Positions 1 through 9,890 of a stretch of 64,000 nucleotides of DNA are shown here, piece by piece. The stretch is taken from contig CP141148.1 in NCBI GenBank assembly GCA_035235625.1, forward strand, positions 5,017,001 through 5,081,000. The letters run 5' to 3'. Each line of letters opens with the position of its first letter. Positions within the stretch are counted from its first letter, which is position 1. The notes beneath the pieces were generated by a model. That model was not told the origin of the DNA, did not search any database, and saw only the letters and a program-made list of their open reading frames with translations. Made by a program: the position numbers and the translations under genes. This DNA comes from Saururus chinensis (Eukaryota; Streptophyta; Magnoliopsida; Piperales; Saururaceae).

Positions 1-451
1 TTGATGGGCATTTACAAATCCTTATTTTTTTGTTGTAATTTTTTTCAAATAAAAGGGAATCTAGAATTCCTAGATGATATCATAAAATTGACCTGAAAAT
101 ATGTGATAAATGGGAAAATGGCTGAAGATGTGTAAATTCCCGCCTCCTTGATTTTTATTGAACCACCTTGATATTTTATCTACATGGGAAAATTAGCATT
201 GCATTTATCACTAATCGGTTAACTGGCAGATTACAACCGTCTTCATCCTATGAGCTATGGTATCTAAGACAACAAGTTATGTTTCCCTCAAATTCCCCAA
301 GGGAGAGGCTAGAGGGATCTAGAGAAAAGTCTTTCTGTTAATATGTATATATAAGCAATAAACTCAAGATGCCAAAAGCTGCAGTGATAAGTTCAATGAA
401 GACAAACAATGAAGACAGGTTCCACTCTTCCTCTTGGACCGTATATTTGTC
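1..451. other. 3' flank of UGT-1
   Basis: AT-rich DNA next to the stop codon of the minus-strand UGT-1 gene. It should contain the 3' UTR and polyadenylation region, but I see no unambiguous signal and no coding segment. Confidence 0.5.
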
Positions 452-1900
452 TCATTTAATTCCCTTCTGGCAGCTGTTGGTCTTCAACTCCTCAATCAAA
501 CAATCAAGATCCAAGTAAGATGACCCACCCTCCTCAACCGCCTTCTTGGCCATCTCTCCCAGCTCCTTAGCTCTCCTCCTCATCTCCTCAGCCTCCTGTC
601 CATCTCCCATAACTCTGCTTATAGCCCTTTCAATTGCCTCCCTCCTCACCAACTCTCCATTCTCTTCTTCCCATTTGACCCACCTCCTCACTCCAACCCC
701 AACTCCCACCTTCAACACCTGCGTAATTAGCTTTTCATTATAAAACTGGTCAGCAAACGCCGGCCAAGTGATCAATGGCAGGCCTGAGCTAATGGCCTCC
801 AGTGTAGAATTCCATCCACAGTGGGTCACCATTCCTCCTACAGCAGGATTCCTGAGTATCGGAAGCTGAGGAGCCCAGCCCCTAATTATCAGTCCCTTCC
901 CTTCTGTTCTCTCTTCAAATCCTTCAGGTAGGACTTCACTGGCTTTGACCACCCAAATGAACGAGCACCCAGATGATTCAAGAGCTGCTGCTGTTTCAAC
1001 AAGCTGTGTGGCGGCAAACTTGCAAATACTCCCAAAACAAACATACAAGACTGAGCTTGTTTCCTTCTTATTGAGCCAGCTCAGGCACTCTTCTGGGCTG
1101 ATGGAACATTTCTTACATCTTTCACCCGTATTCTCTGTCATTCGATAGATGCATAGACACAAAGGGCCGATATGCCATGACTTCTTACCCAGAACCTCGT
1201 TGAAATGCTCCACATAGGCGGGCTCAAGCTCCACAAAGCTGTTCAGGACCATCCCATAGTTCTTGCTATCCACTTCAAAAATTTTCTCCACTAACTTGAT
1301 CACGGTGGCTGACTTGCCGGTCACATCAGGCACCTGGCCTCTTGTTAGCTCGATGGGGTCTGGAAGGCCCGGAACAATGAAGGGCTTTGTGTCTGACTCA
1401 GTGTCCTTCTCTGGCTTGAATTTAGCCAGGGAGTTCCAGACACAGAGAGAGAAGTAGTTAAATCCATTGAAGACCAGCCGGGGGATTCCGAAGCTGCCGG
1501 CGACGTCAGTTGTCCATGGCAAGAACATGTCTGAGAGGATGCAGTCTGGCAGAAGCTCTTGGACAAGGTCATGGAAAGGCTGCTCTAGCAGTGGAAGGGC
1601 AGCAAAGAACTTGTCGCTTTCTTCCTGGGAGGTGACGAAGTCGGTGTTCTCGAACCCCTCCGGCAGTCCGGTGTTGGCTGGGCTTGGGAAGTTGATAGGG
1701 TGAATGCGGATGGGGTGGCTAGCTTTGCTGAATTGGTTGATGGAGTTCTGGAAGATGGAGGCGTTGACGGGGGTGAGGATGACGGTGGCCTTGACACAGC
1801 GAGAGGCAAAGACTTTGGCAAGGTCTATCATGGGTATCATGTGGCCATGGGCCATTAGTGGGAAGAAGATGATATGAAGCTGCTCAGCTTCTGACTCCAT
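452..1900 (-). CDS. UGT-1: UDP-glycosyltransferase, UGT73 type (group D)
   Basis: Family-1 glycosyltransferase (GT-B fold) that moves a sugar from a UDP-sugar to a small lipophilic acceptor, expected in the cytosol. The 482-aa frame is intronless, as usual for group D. Visible features: catalytic His20 in the N-terminal HGHMIPM motif, partner Asp124 in SDMFLPWT, and a complete 44-residue PSPG box (residues 342-385, bases 746-877) with the HCGWNSTLE core, ending Asp-Gln; the final Gln usually goes with UDP-glucose. The frame is open upstream to a Met at 1996, but the Met at 1900 (MESEAEQ) aligns residue for residue with the UGT-2 start and gives the same length, so it is preferred. It is clearly diverged from UGT-2 and UGT-3 and lies in opposite orientation. 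UGT73 acceptors include flavonoids, coumarins, triterpenes and hormones; the acceptor here cannot be told. The stop is TGA at 452-454. Confidence 0.95.
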   Translation of the reverse strand: MESEAEQLHIIFFPLMAHGHMIPMIDLAKVFASRCVKATVILTPVNASIFQNSINQFSKASHPIRIHPINFPSPANTGLPEGFENTDFVTSQEESDKFFAALPLLEQPFHDLVQELLPDCILSDMFLPWTTDVAGSFGIPRLVFNGFNYFSLCVWNSLAKFKPEKDTESDTKPFIVPGLPDPIELTRGQVPDVTGKSATVIKLVEKIFEVDSKNYGMVLNSFVELEPAYVEHFNEVLGKKSWHIGPLCLCIYRMTENTGERCKKCSISPEECLSWLNKKETSSVLYVCFGSICKFAATQLVETAAALESSGCSFIWVVKASEVLPEGFEERTEGKGLIIRGWAPQLPILRNPAVGGMVTHCGWNSTLEAISSGLPLITWPAFADQFYNEKLITQVLKVGVGVGVRRWVKWEEENGELVRREAIERAISRVMGDGQEAEEMRRRAKELGEMAKKAVEEGGSSYLDLDCLIEELKTNSCQKGIK

Positions 1901-2899
1901 TAGACCAAGAGGAAGAGCGAAATGGATTGATGTATGGAGTTCAATAAGAGTGGAGTTGAGCTGATGGAGTTTTGCTTCTCCGGTGGGGCTGGGCATCTTG
2001 CGTCCACATGATTGATGTGCAAAACTCCAAGTTCGGATAATCTAAGTCAAGATAATGTAGCCATGGAATTATAACCAATTTAATTTGGTTTAACTCAACC
2101 TGCAGGTCAAAAATCCGGGTGGGTTACTTAAGCCTAATCGATCAAACCGGTAACATGGATGATTGTGACAGTTTGGTTAAAAAAAAGGACACCGAGAGGG
2201 GAGGGCGGAGAAGGGAGATGCACTGGGAGGGAAGGGGAAGAGGGCCCATGTAAAGCCCACTTACTTACCATGAAAAACCTATTTACTCATTTGTATAAAT
2301 ATTCATATTGGTCATTTTCTCATTTGGAGGTGGTTGAGAGTTTTGAAGGGTTTAAAGTACTCTACCCCCCCTCTTAAAAAAGAAAAAACTCCATCTAAGA
2401 TAAATCAATCAAGTTCATAATTTCTTATGTTTTTACCTTCAATCCTATATTTTTCTCTTCTTAAATGTAATTTCATGTCCTCTACTCCTCTTCAAAGCTC
2501 ATTTTTTATCTATGTTTTGAAACCCTAGATATTTGTTTCTTATTTATACTCTTGTGATTTATGTTTTGGGCACAAAAGAATAATTAATTTGTCTTTTATT
2601 AATAATTTTGAGTCTCTATTTAGTAGAAAAATGTAGTTTTTACTTAGGGCTAATATGACCTAATTTATTAGTTAGAGATTCCTTAAGGTTGGGAAGAGAT
2701 TGAAGGGTCTACCAATTGATTTAAGGTAAGAGGTTTTTGTTTAATAGGGTTTTTCTTAAATTAACACCATGATTGTGTGTGATGTCATGCTCTTGAAGTA
2801 TATTGGATGTATAAGCTTATATATTTTTGAATGTGTGTTTTGATGATGTCTTGACATGAATGTGCATGAGTTATATTGGATTTATCATGTCTAAAGTTT
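1901..2899. other. 5' flank of UGT-1
   Basis: This is the promoter side of the minus-strand UGT-1. Bases 1901-1996 would encode a 32-residue N-terminal extension if the upstream Met were used. A purine-rich G/A tract lies at about 2185-2250. The TGACGT pair found upstream of UGT-2 and UGT-3 is not visible here. The rest is AT-rich and without genes. Confidence 0.4.
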
Positions 2900-4769
2900 A
2901 GATGATGGCTACATGAAGTTTTATAAAGTTTTATGAAGTTTCAATGGGATATCGGATTAGTTTTGTTCACAAAATAAAACTATTTAATTTCGTGTTTTTG
3001 GGTCAGCTGATCGATCACCATATCAGGTAGGATCAATCACCCATGCAGGCTGATTGACTGGTTAAACGTTTGTTTTTGAATTTAGGTAGACCGATTGATT
3101 GCTCTGTCGGACCGATCTATCAACAAAATGACAAAATGATTGTTTATTATTCCTTCATGCCCGATAGATCGCCCCTTGAGGCCAATCGATTGCCCAAGTG
3201 TAAATTGACTCTCATAGTTACTTTAAAGTTAGAATTTGAGGGTGTCATCTTGTCTCTTACATGTCACTAGTAAAGTATTATCATGCTGAAGTATAAATAC
3301 TTGCATACATATGATGTTATTCATGTATGAACCATGTTCAATGTACATTAAATCATTTATGAACATGACCGCTTTTATTTACATGCACTTATATATGCTT
3401 ACATGACCATGGTATCCACTCATAAACCATGTCTCATGCATATTATAACTACTTATTAGTATGAATGCTTATGCTTTCATGTACTTAGTATTATTCATGT
3501 ATGACTCATATGTTACACATCATGAAAATGACTTGCTAAACATGTTTAATTGTGATTGGCCATGATATTCCTTAGTTTTCTAGATTTGTTGTATTGGGGA
3601 TTTGAATGAATCAATTTTTTATCTGAAAGGGCTTGGTTTTATGTTCGAAATGGTAGGGTTTTTTGTACCAAAAAGTTGGGTTCCTCCCTGGGTCTAGAAG
3701 AGAAGAAAACTACAATGAGAAAACTAAATGAGACTTCTGAAGTGAGCTCTAGGCTGGTTTGTTTGTATACACCAACTAACAAAGGACATTTTCCATTTAT
3801 AGGATTGCTAATTGCTTTTAGTATTTTCAATTTAGGAATACCGGGTAAGTAAGTATTAATTAAGTATCTCCGAGTACCAGGTTTTTTCTATTAATGATTT
3901 TTGGATTATTATGATACTTCTTTACACAGTTTTTATATATGGATTATGATGCTTATTTACATAGATTTTGTGTACTGATTATGATACTTATTTACACAAG
4001 TTGTGTATAGATCATAACACTTGATTATACAAGTTGTGTATAGATTATGACACTTGAATGTAAAACTTGTGTGTATGGATTATGATACACAATTAAGGTA
4101 TTTGCATAAGTTTTACTTATGAACTATGATGCATGATGAAGATATTTGTACAAGTTTTATGTGTAGGATTTGACATGCTCTTATGTTCTTTAACATCGGA
4201 TATTGCATAAGGTTTATATATGTTATGAATCTTAAGGATTATGTTTTTGGTGTTAATGTGAGCTATATGTTTTCAAACTCATACTGAGATAAGCTTACCC
4301 CGTTTGCCTTGTTTTATTTTGGGTATCCCTCTGAGATCCTATGTGTGGTTGTGCCATGTAGGTGCTCAAGATTATTTATTTTGCGAGCACGATGGAGATT
4401 AAATGGACATAGAGTGGGGATAGTTCACATGTTTTTGGATATACTTTAGTTAACTTCTTTTGTAATTATGAGACTTGACTATGTTGTGGGAGAGCCCCTT
4501 AGTTTGATAGCATGAACTTGCTTGTTTCTTATGGAGAAGGCTTAAGACTCTTTTATGTTTTTTACAAACTTACATGTGGGTGTGAGAATGCTTATAGTTA
4601 TACTCTACCATTTTATTTAATTTATTTTATCTTATGGTAATTGCTTTTGTACAAAGTGGGTTTTGTGTACTTCGATCTAGCTCGAGATTGGGTTAGAACT
4701 TATCTAATCACACTGTTATCATTCCTTTTCAGCCGGGTTTGGGTCAAGGGGCATGGCTGGGGCGTGACA
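2900..4769 (+). repeat. Long LTR, 3' part (LTR H)
   Basis: The right end GGGGCGTGACA at 4769 is a typical plant LTR terminus ending in CA. About 480 bp before it, TACTGAGATAAGCTTACCCC occupies the place where other LTRs in this window carry their conserved palindrome. Bases 3000-3230 contain repeated CCGATCGATTG-like stretches also seen at 19990-20105 and 25590-25660, both inside minus-strand LTRs. The left end and a target duplication were not found, so 2900 is only approximate. Confidence 0.45.
3897..4185 (+). repeat. Degenerate tandem repeat, unit about 45 bp
   Basis: Five to six diverged units of the form ATTATGATACTTATTTACAC followed by AAGTTGTGTATAG lie inside LTR H. Units vary in length and carry small indels. 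Confidence 0.6.
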
Positions 4770-7571
4770 CTTGTGCTCATAGTTGGAGGAGGACTGGGTG
4801 GTGAGTAGCGACTGTGAGTAGTCAAACAGCTTACCCAACTCCTCGGATGTCTCAACAATAGCATGCAACCGGTCATCCGCCATTACTGGGTGACCTTGCT
4901 CATGGAGTCCAATTGCTGGTGGTGATGAGGGTGGTTGTGGGCCTGGGCATTGCTGTGATGGAGGACTTCGAATTGTGGGTCTGGCCCAACCTACTGCTCC
5001 ATGTTGCCATTGTATGACTTACAACGGCAAGTAGAATTTTGGGTGTCTTGGATGGGGTGTTCAACGGGGACGACAACCAGGAGACATGGCGTTGTTTAAA
5101 TTATAATTGATGATCAACCATTTATACCAACTAGGAACCGGGTCAACCCATTGGAACCAGTTGATCTGGTTGGACACCAATCTAAATTGGTGTTCAGGCC
5201 GGGTTTTAAAACATTGATTGTAACTCAAGTTACTTCTTAGACTGAAATGTGTAGAAGGTTCATCATCAATTTTTTTGGAATTTTTCTTTGTGATGGTGGA
5301 CACTCTTGGAGAGCAACAAGATCGAGGTTAGTATTCTTTTGCATAAAAGAACTCATACATGGGATGCCCTCCTTGACACCAGAATATTAAGTTGGAAGTT
5401 CTAATTCTACTTTTTCTAACACACAAAGAATGTATGTAATATTTCACATTAATGCATATGTAGAGTTTGTCTGAATGTTGTGGAGCTCTGTTATGGAAAT
5501 GAAAGGGATGCACATGAACATCCATAGTCTGGTTGTTTGTTATGTATATATTTAAATAAGGCGAACAATTTTTCATGTCTGGGTTGGACACGGATGTAGA
5601 CATAGATCAAGTTTTTTTTATCTACCCTAATAGGTAGCTATGGACACGAACATATATTTATTTGTATATGCAAATGTCTGCATCCACCTCTATGTACCTT
5701 GTTAAAACTTGTCTTAAGATGGTCAAATTATGATACATTATACCTACTAGACAATATGGTAAAAAGAAAATAACATTGCTATTTCCCTCCAAGATCGTCC
5801 CAATCCCCCCATTACTTATTTCCTCCATCAAATAATCTAAAACTGGAGTCATTGCTAGCATGATGTGACACTCGCATCCTCTTCCTGGTCCACCCCTCCA
5901 TCACTGCCATAACTTCCATTGCTACTTTCTTCCCCATCTTCCTCCTCCTCTTCTTTATTCTCCTCTTCCTCCTCTTTTTGGCCTTTGAAAAATGCGAGTG
6001 GCCATGCCAAAGGCAGGGCCTTTTTGGCAGTGGAAAGATCCAGGTTGTAGTTTTGCGGCATGAGGCTTGTTTGGCCACAGTAAGATGTGGCTTGCGGCTT
6101 GGCTTGCCTGTGACAACTGGTCTTGCCACAACCATGCCAAACCAAGCCGTGGTGCTTGGCCACTACCATGGCCATCCCTTGTTTCCTCCTCCTTTTTCAC
6201 CTCCTTATTAGTAGCCAGTGGGATGCATTGGTGCCAGCGTCGAAGGAAAAAAAAAGGAAGATAGAGAGAAGGGGGTGGGGTAATAAGGAAAGAGGGCTCA
6301 CATGGAGGAAGAGAGAAAAAAAAGATGCCCTCAACATTGTTACCCCCTTAGAGATTGTCTCAATACCCTCAACATTGTTTAGGAGGGTAACGGAGCTAGA
6401 AACAAAATAAAAAATTGTTGTGCGGCTTAATATTGCAGTAGTTGGAGGTTGAAGACTATACTTTGTTCACATTTACTATTCACTATTAATGTTCATTGAT
6501 ACCACAACAAATGGGTATAATTGATTTTTTTTATTCTTCTTTACCACTTGTAAGTTTCTTTTCATTTAATTTAATTGTGGTTATAGTCTTAGCTTTTAGA
6601 GTAATGAATGACTAAATTCTTTGCTAGGGCTTGGATGAAGCTTCATCAAATTATAGAACTTTATTATTATGTGACTTGATTAATTTTTCTTAATAGTGAG
6701 TTTAATGTTAACTATTTCTTCCTCTTTAATTGATGTGATTAATTTGGATATGGTTTTAGTTATGCTTCTCTCATAATTTAAGTTGGTTCTCTTAATTCAT
6801 TAGTTCATTACTTAGTTTTGTCTTATTTAATATTGAAATTGGGTACCAGTTGTGATTTGTATATGTGGATAAAATTAATGGCTTAGTTTTAATCCATTGA
6901 GGTGAAGAGGAACTATTTATTTTGATAGTGAATGAAAGATTATTGATGATATTTTCCATAATAACAAAGATTAATTTCTAGATTATTATGAGATGAATGT
7001 GAAAAATAATTAATGATCATAATTATGGGTTTATTGATTTAAAGAGTGTATATTCCTATGCCCTATTGTTTTGTTCAATTGATATTTTAGTTATTTTACA
7101 TTGCTTTCTTAATCTAGATCAAAGCTTTAAAATTTTGATTTGGATAGTTTAATTACTTTTTAAATTCATATTTGCTTTTGTTAATTACTTTAGTCAAGTG
7201 AATTATTGTATATTTGTTAACTAGATTAGGGTTTACTTAAGTTAGATTAAATTTAGTTTTTCGATTTCATGTTTTTGTGAGATTGACACTCGATTTAGTC
7301 ACTTGTTACTATAGATTTATGTGCTTGCGAGTAACAATTACAATTTAACAACACAACATCTTTGTAGTAGAAGAAACTTCTTAAATAACACCTAGATGAT
7401 AAAAAGATAAAACCTCCACTCCATGGAGTTGCTTAGATTTGAGCCACTCTACATTTAGAAAACTTCCTATTTTCCATCATCTTGGATGTACACGTTCTAA
7501 TTATCATACCTATTTAAAATAGAGGATGTTATTGGTTCTGCCCATGAACTGATAGTTGACTAGCCAGAGAT
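4770..7571. other. Gene-free stretch with possible retroelement remnants
   Basis: No convincing gene. Minus-strand frames at 4770-5060 are open and look like a degraded retroelement leader, but are too short to assign. Bases 5830-6200 are locally GC-rich with repeated GCCATGCC/TTGGC words and a homopurine run near 6245-6330. Bases 6430-7340 are AT-rich; the part ending near 7340 (GTGCTTGCGAGTAACAATT) resembles the 3' end of Athila/Tat-type LTRs, but no boundary can be fixed. Confidence 0.3.
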
Positions 7572-8547
7572 GTAGATGTCTTGCCTGGGGTTTTCTAAGT
7601 ATTTTTTTATCAAATTTAAATAAATATTTTGTAATATAACGCTTATAAATTGGTGAAAATTCGAAACATGTTTAAAATATTTTTATAATTTCCACTCATC
7701 TGTATCAAGTCATTGTAAATATTTTCTTTTCAACTCAACACAAATATATAACATTGATAAATTATTTAAATCCCATAGTCTACTCAACCCAAGCGTGAAT
7801 AACGAACAAAAGAAACACAAATGCCATGGCCATGGGCTTCAAATAGATTTTTCCCGAGTGTAGCTAGGTACAAGTTCCATAACAGTCAAATATAATAACA
7901 CAGTTCATGTACAAGTCCAAAATTATATACACGTAAAAGTTCTTACCTCACTTAATACATGTATTTGAAAAAAAAATTTACAACAGATCTTGACATAAAA
8001 TAATCAAAGAACCATGGGGTCAAAATATATCGATCTACAATCCAAAAAGTGTGTACTAGATCCACCTAAACAACTCTCGAACTAGGACCCGCATAAGTGT
8101 GACGACCCAACCCGAGCCGGGCCCACAAAATCGCTAATAAAAAATTTTTTCTTTTTCCTTGAGCCAGGAATCATCGTCTGAGTGCGAGAGGTACAACGTT
8201 CGTCTACGCACTACGGAGCTTTAAGGCTTCCTCGTACGTAGACTTAGGTTGTAACAAACATATACACACGACGAAGCTTCATAGTTCGTCGCATGTAAAA
8301 TAAAACATATTATTATAATGATTTGGATCGGGCCAACGTTGCCTTGCCGTTGGTTGCCTACGTACGTATTGGATATTATCCCAATACGACCGGATCCGAA
8401 TGTAGTTCTGCCTAATGGCTACTACATACTACAAACATCATAAAATCATACGTATAAAATACATATCTTCGAATATTTAATCGGAGTATACAAACACTCA
8501 TCATATATCGGAGTCAAGCGGAAGTTAATAAATTAACGGAATCGTAC

Positions 8548-8662
8548 ATCTCGCTCTACCATAGAGCGGGATCGGAATCTCATACACGTATCTCGCTCTA
8601 TCACTGAGCCGAGACCGAGAACACAAATTACATGTCTCGCTCTACCCTAGAGCGAGACCACA
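8548..8662. repeat. Three hairpin-forming repeats around CTCGCTCTA
   Basis: TCTCGCTCTA followed after a few bases by TAGAGCG or a decayed form occurs three times at roughly 50-bp spacing. The third copy, TCTCGCTCTACCCTAGAGCG, is an almost perfect hairpin. It lies just before the 20-bp tandem array. Confidence 0.6.
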
Positions 8663-8671
8663 CACGTCATA

Positions 8672-8966
8672 TAAGTATATATCATGGCATCTAGGTATAT
8701 AGCATGGCATATAGGTACATAGCATGACATATAGGTACATAGCATGGCATATAGGCACATAGCATGGCATATAGGTACATAGCATAGTAAATAGGCACAT
8801 AGCATGGCATATAGGCACATAGCATGGCATATAGGTACATAGCATGGCATATGACATATAGGCACATAGCATAGTATATAGGCACATAGCATGGCATATG
8901 GCATATAGGCACATAGCATAGTATATAGGCACATAGTATGGCATATAGGCATATAGCATGGCACAT
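8672..8966. repeat. 20-bp tandem repeat (CATAGCATGGCATATAGGYA)
   Basis: About 14 units of a 20-bp motif, with point changes (GGTACAT/GGCACAT, GCATAG/GCATGG) and two extra half units (GCATATG) near 8848 and 8896. Because 20 is not a multiple of three and the motif lacks stops on the minus strand, all three minus frames stay open across it; these are not genes. Confidence 0.9.
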
Positions 8967-9679
8967 ACGCCGTTCTATAAAAACGGGAGATCAGAAAAGC
9001 TTACTGCCCTCATGTCTCGTATAGTAGTGGTATATGGAGTTGCTCACACGAGCATCCTCTTTGTCAGATCCGAAGATATTTAGACGGAGCTGCCTCTAGC
9101 CTCCATACGTTCCTCGTTTTGTATCGAAAGACTACGTATAAATATTTTCCTTGCCGGAGGCTCTTCTCGTTTTCTGTACCCATGAGCGGCGGACAGAACC
9201 TCCCCTAGTCTGGATTACTTCTCTTGATGTAGCTTGGCAACTCCGGACAGAATCCCGTCTTGGTTCGGGCCCATTTTTCTTGTTCGTTGCTCGAGGATCA
9301 CGGGTGGAGCCTCTCCTTGTCTCGGGGCATTTCCTCCTTATACAGTTGCCGGATCAAAGAACGGACCTCTCCATCGCGTAGAACATACTTGATTTAGTCA
9401 AGAACGCCTCTTGGACTGACTAAATCGGAGTTGGGATGACCAGAGACAGAGAAAACGAAGTTCGTCGGTGCATGAAGATAACGGGCAGGACCTCCTCTTG
9501 TCTTGGGACGTTTCCTCATCATACGGTCTTCAACTCAAAGAACGGACAGCTCCATTGCGTAGAGCATACTCGATTTAGTAGGAAACGGGTCTTGAACGGC
9601 CTTAATCGGCCTCAGAACGGTCAAGAACGGAGGAAATGAAAATCTGCCTGAAGAATGGAGAGAAATGGGGGTTTAAATA

Positions 9680-9890
9680 GCCCCAGAGCCGCCGAAACCG
9701 CGGCGCCGCGCCGCCAAAACCGCAGCGCCGCGCCGCCAAAACCGGCGCCGCCGCCCCGCCGAAAATGCGCGCGGGTCGCGCCCGCGCGTTACGCGGGTCG
9801 CGACCGCGCGCGAACCCGCGGCCCGCGCGTCGCGCCGCGCCGTGTTGGCTCGCACTGCGGCGCGCGCCAGCCGCGCGCCGGCTAACCCAA
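9680..9890. other. Extreme GC/CpG-rich block inside the LTR
   Basis: About 200 bp of nearly pure G+C with repeated GCCGCC, GCGCGC and CCGCGCG words in otherwise AT-rich DNA. The other long LTRs also have a GC-rich core (33780-34320, 38930-40400, 44050-44900), so this is a structural part of the LTR, not a gene. Confidence 0.7.

Noticed and set aside
546-1821. Several frames overlapping UGT-1 on both strands
   Set aside because: Shadows of the UGT-1 coding sequence.
5812-6410. Overlapping frames on both strands around 5.8-6.4 kb
   Set aside because: Low-complexity Lys/Glu-rich or Pro-rich translations of purine-rich and GCCATGCC-rich DNA; no domain.
8642-8966. Three overlapping minus-strand open frames of 91-105 codons, Cys/Tyr/Met-rich
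   Set aside because: They are translations of a 20-bp tandem repeat lacking stops; the same peptide pattern appears in all three frames.
8672-8966. CRISPR-like array
   Set aside because: Contiguous 20-bp tandem units without unique spacers, in a plant LTR.
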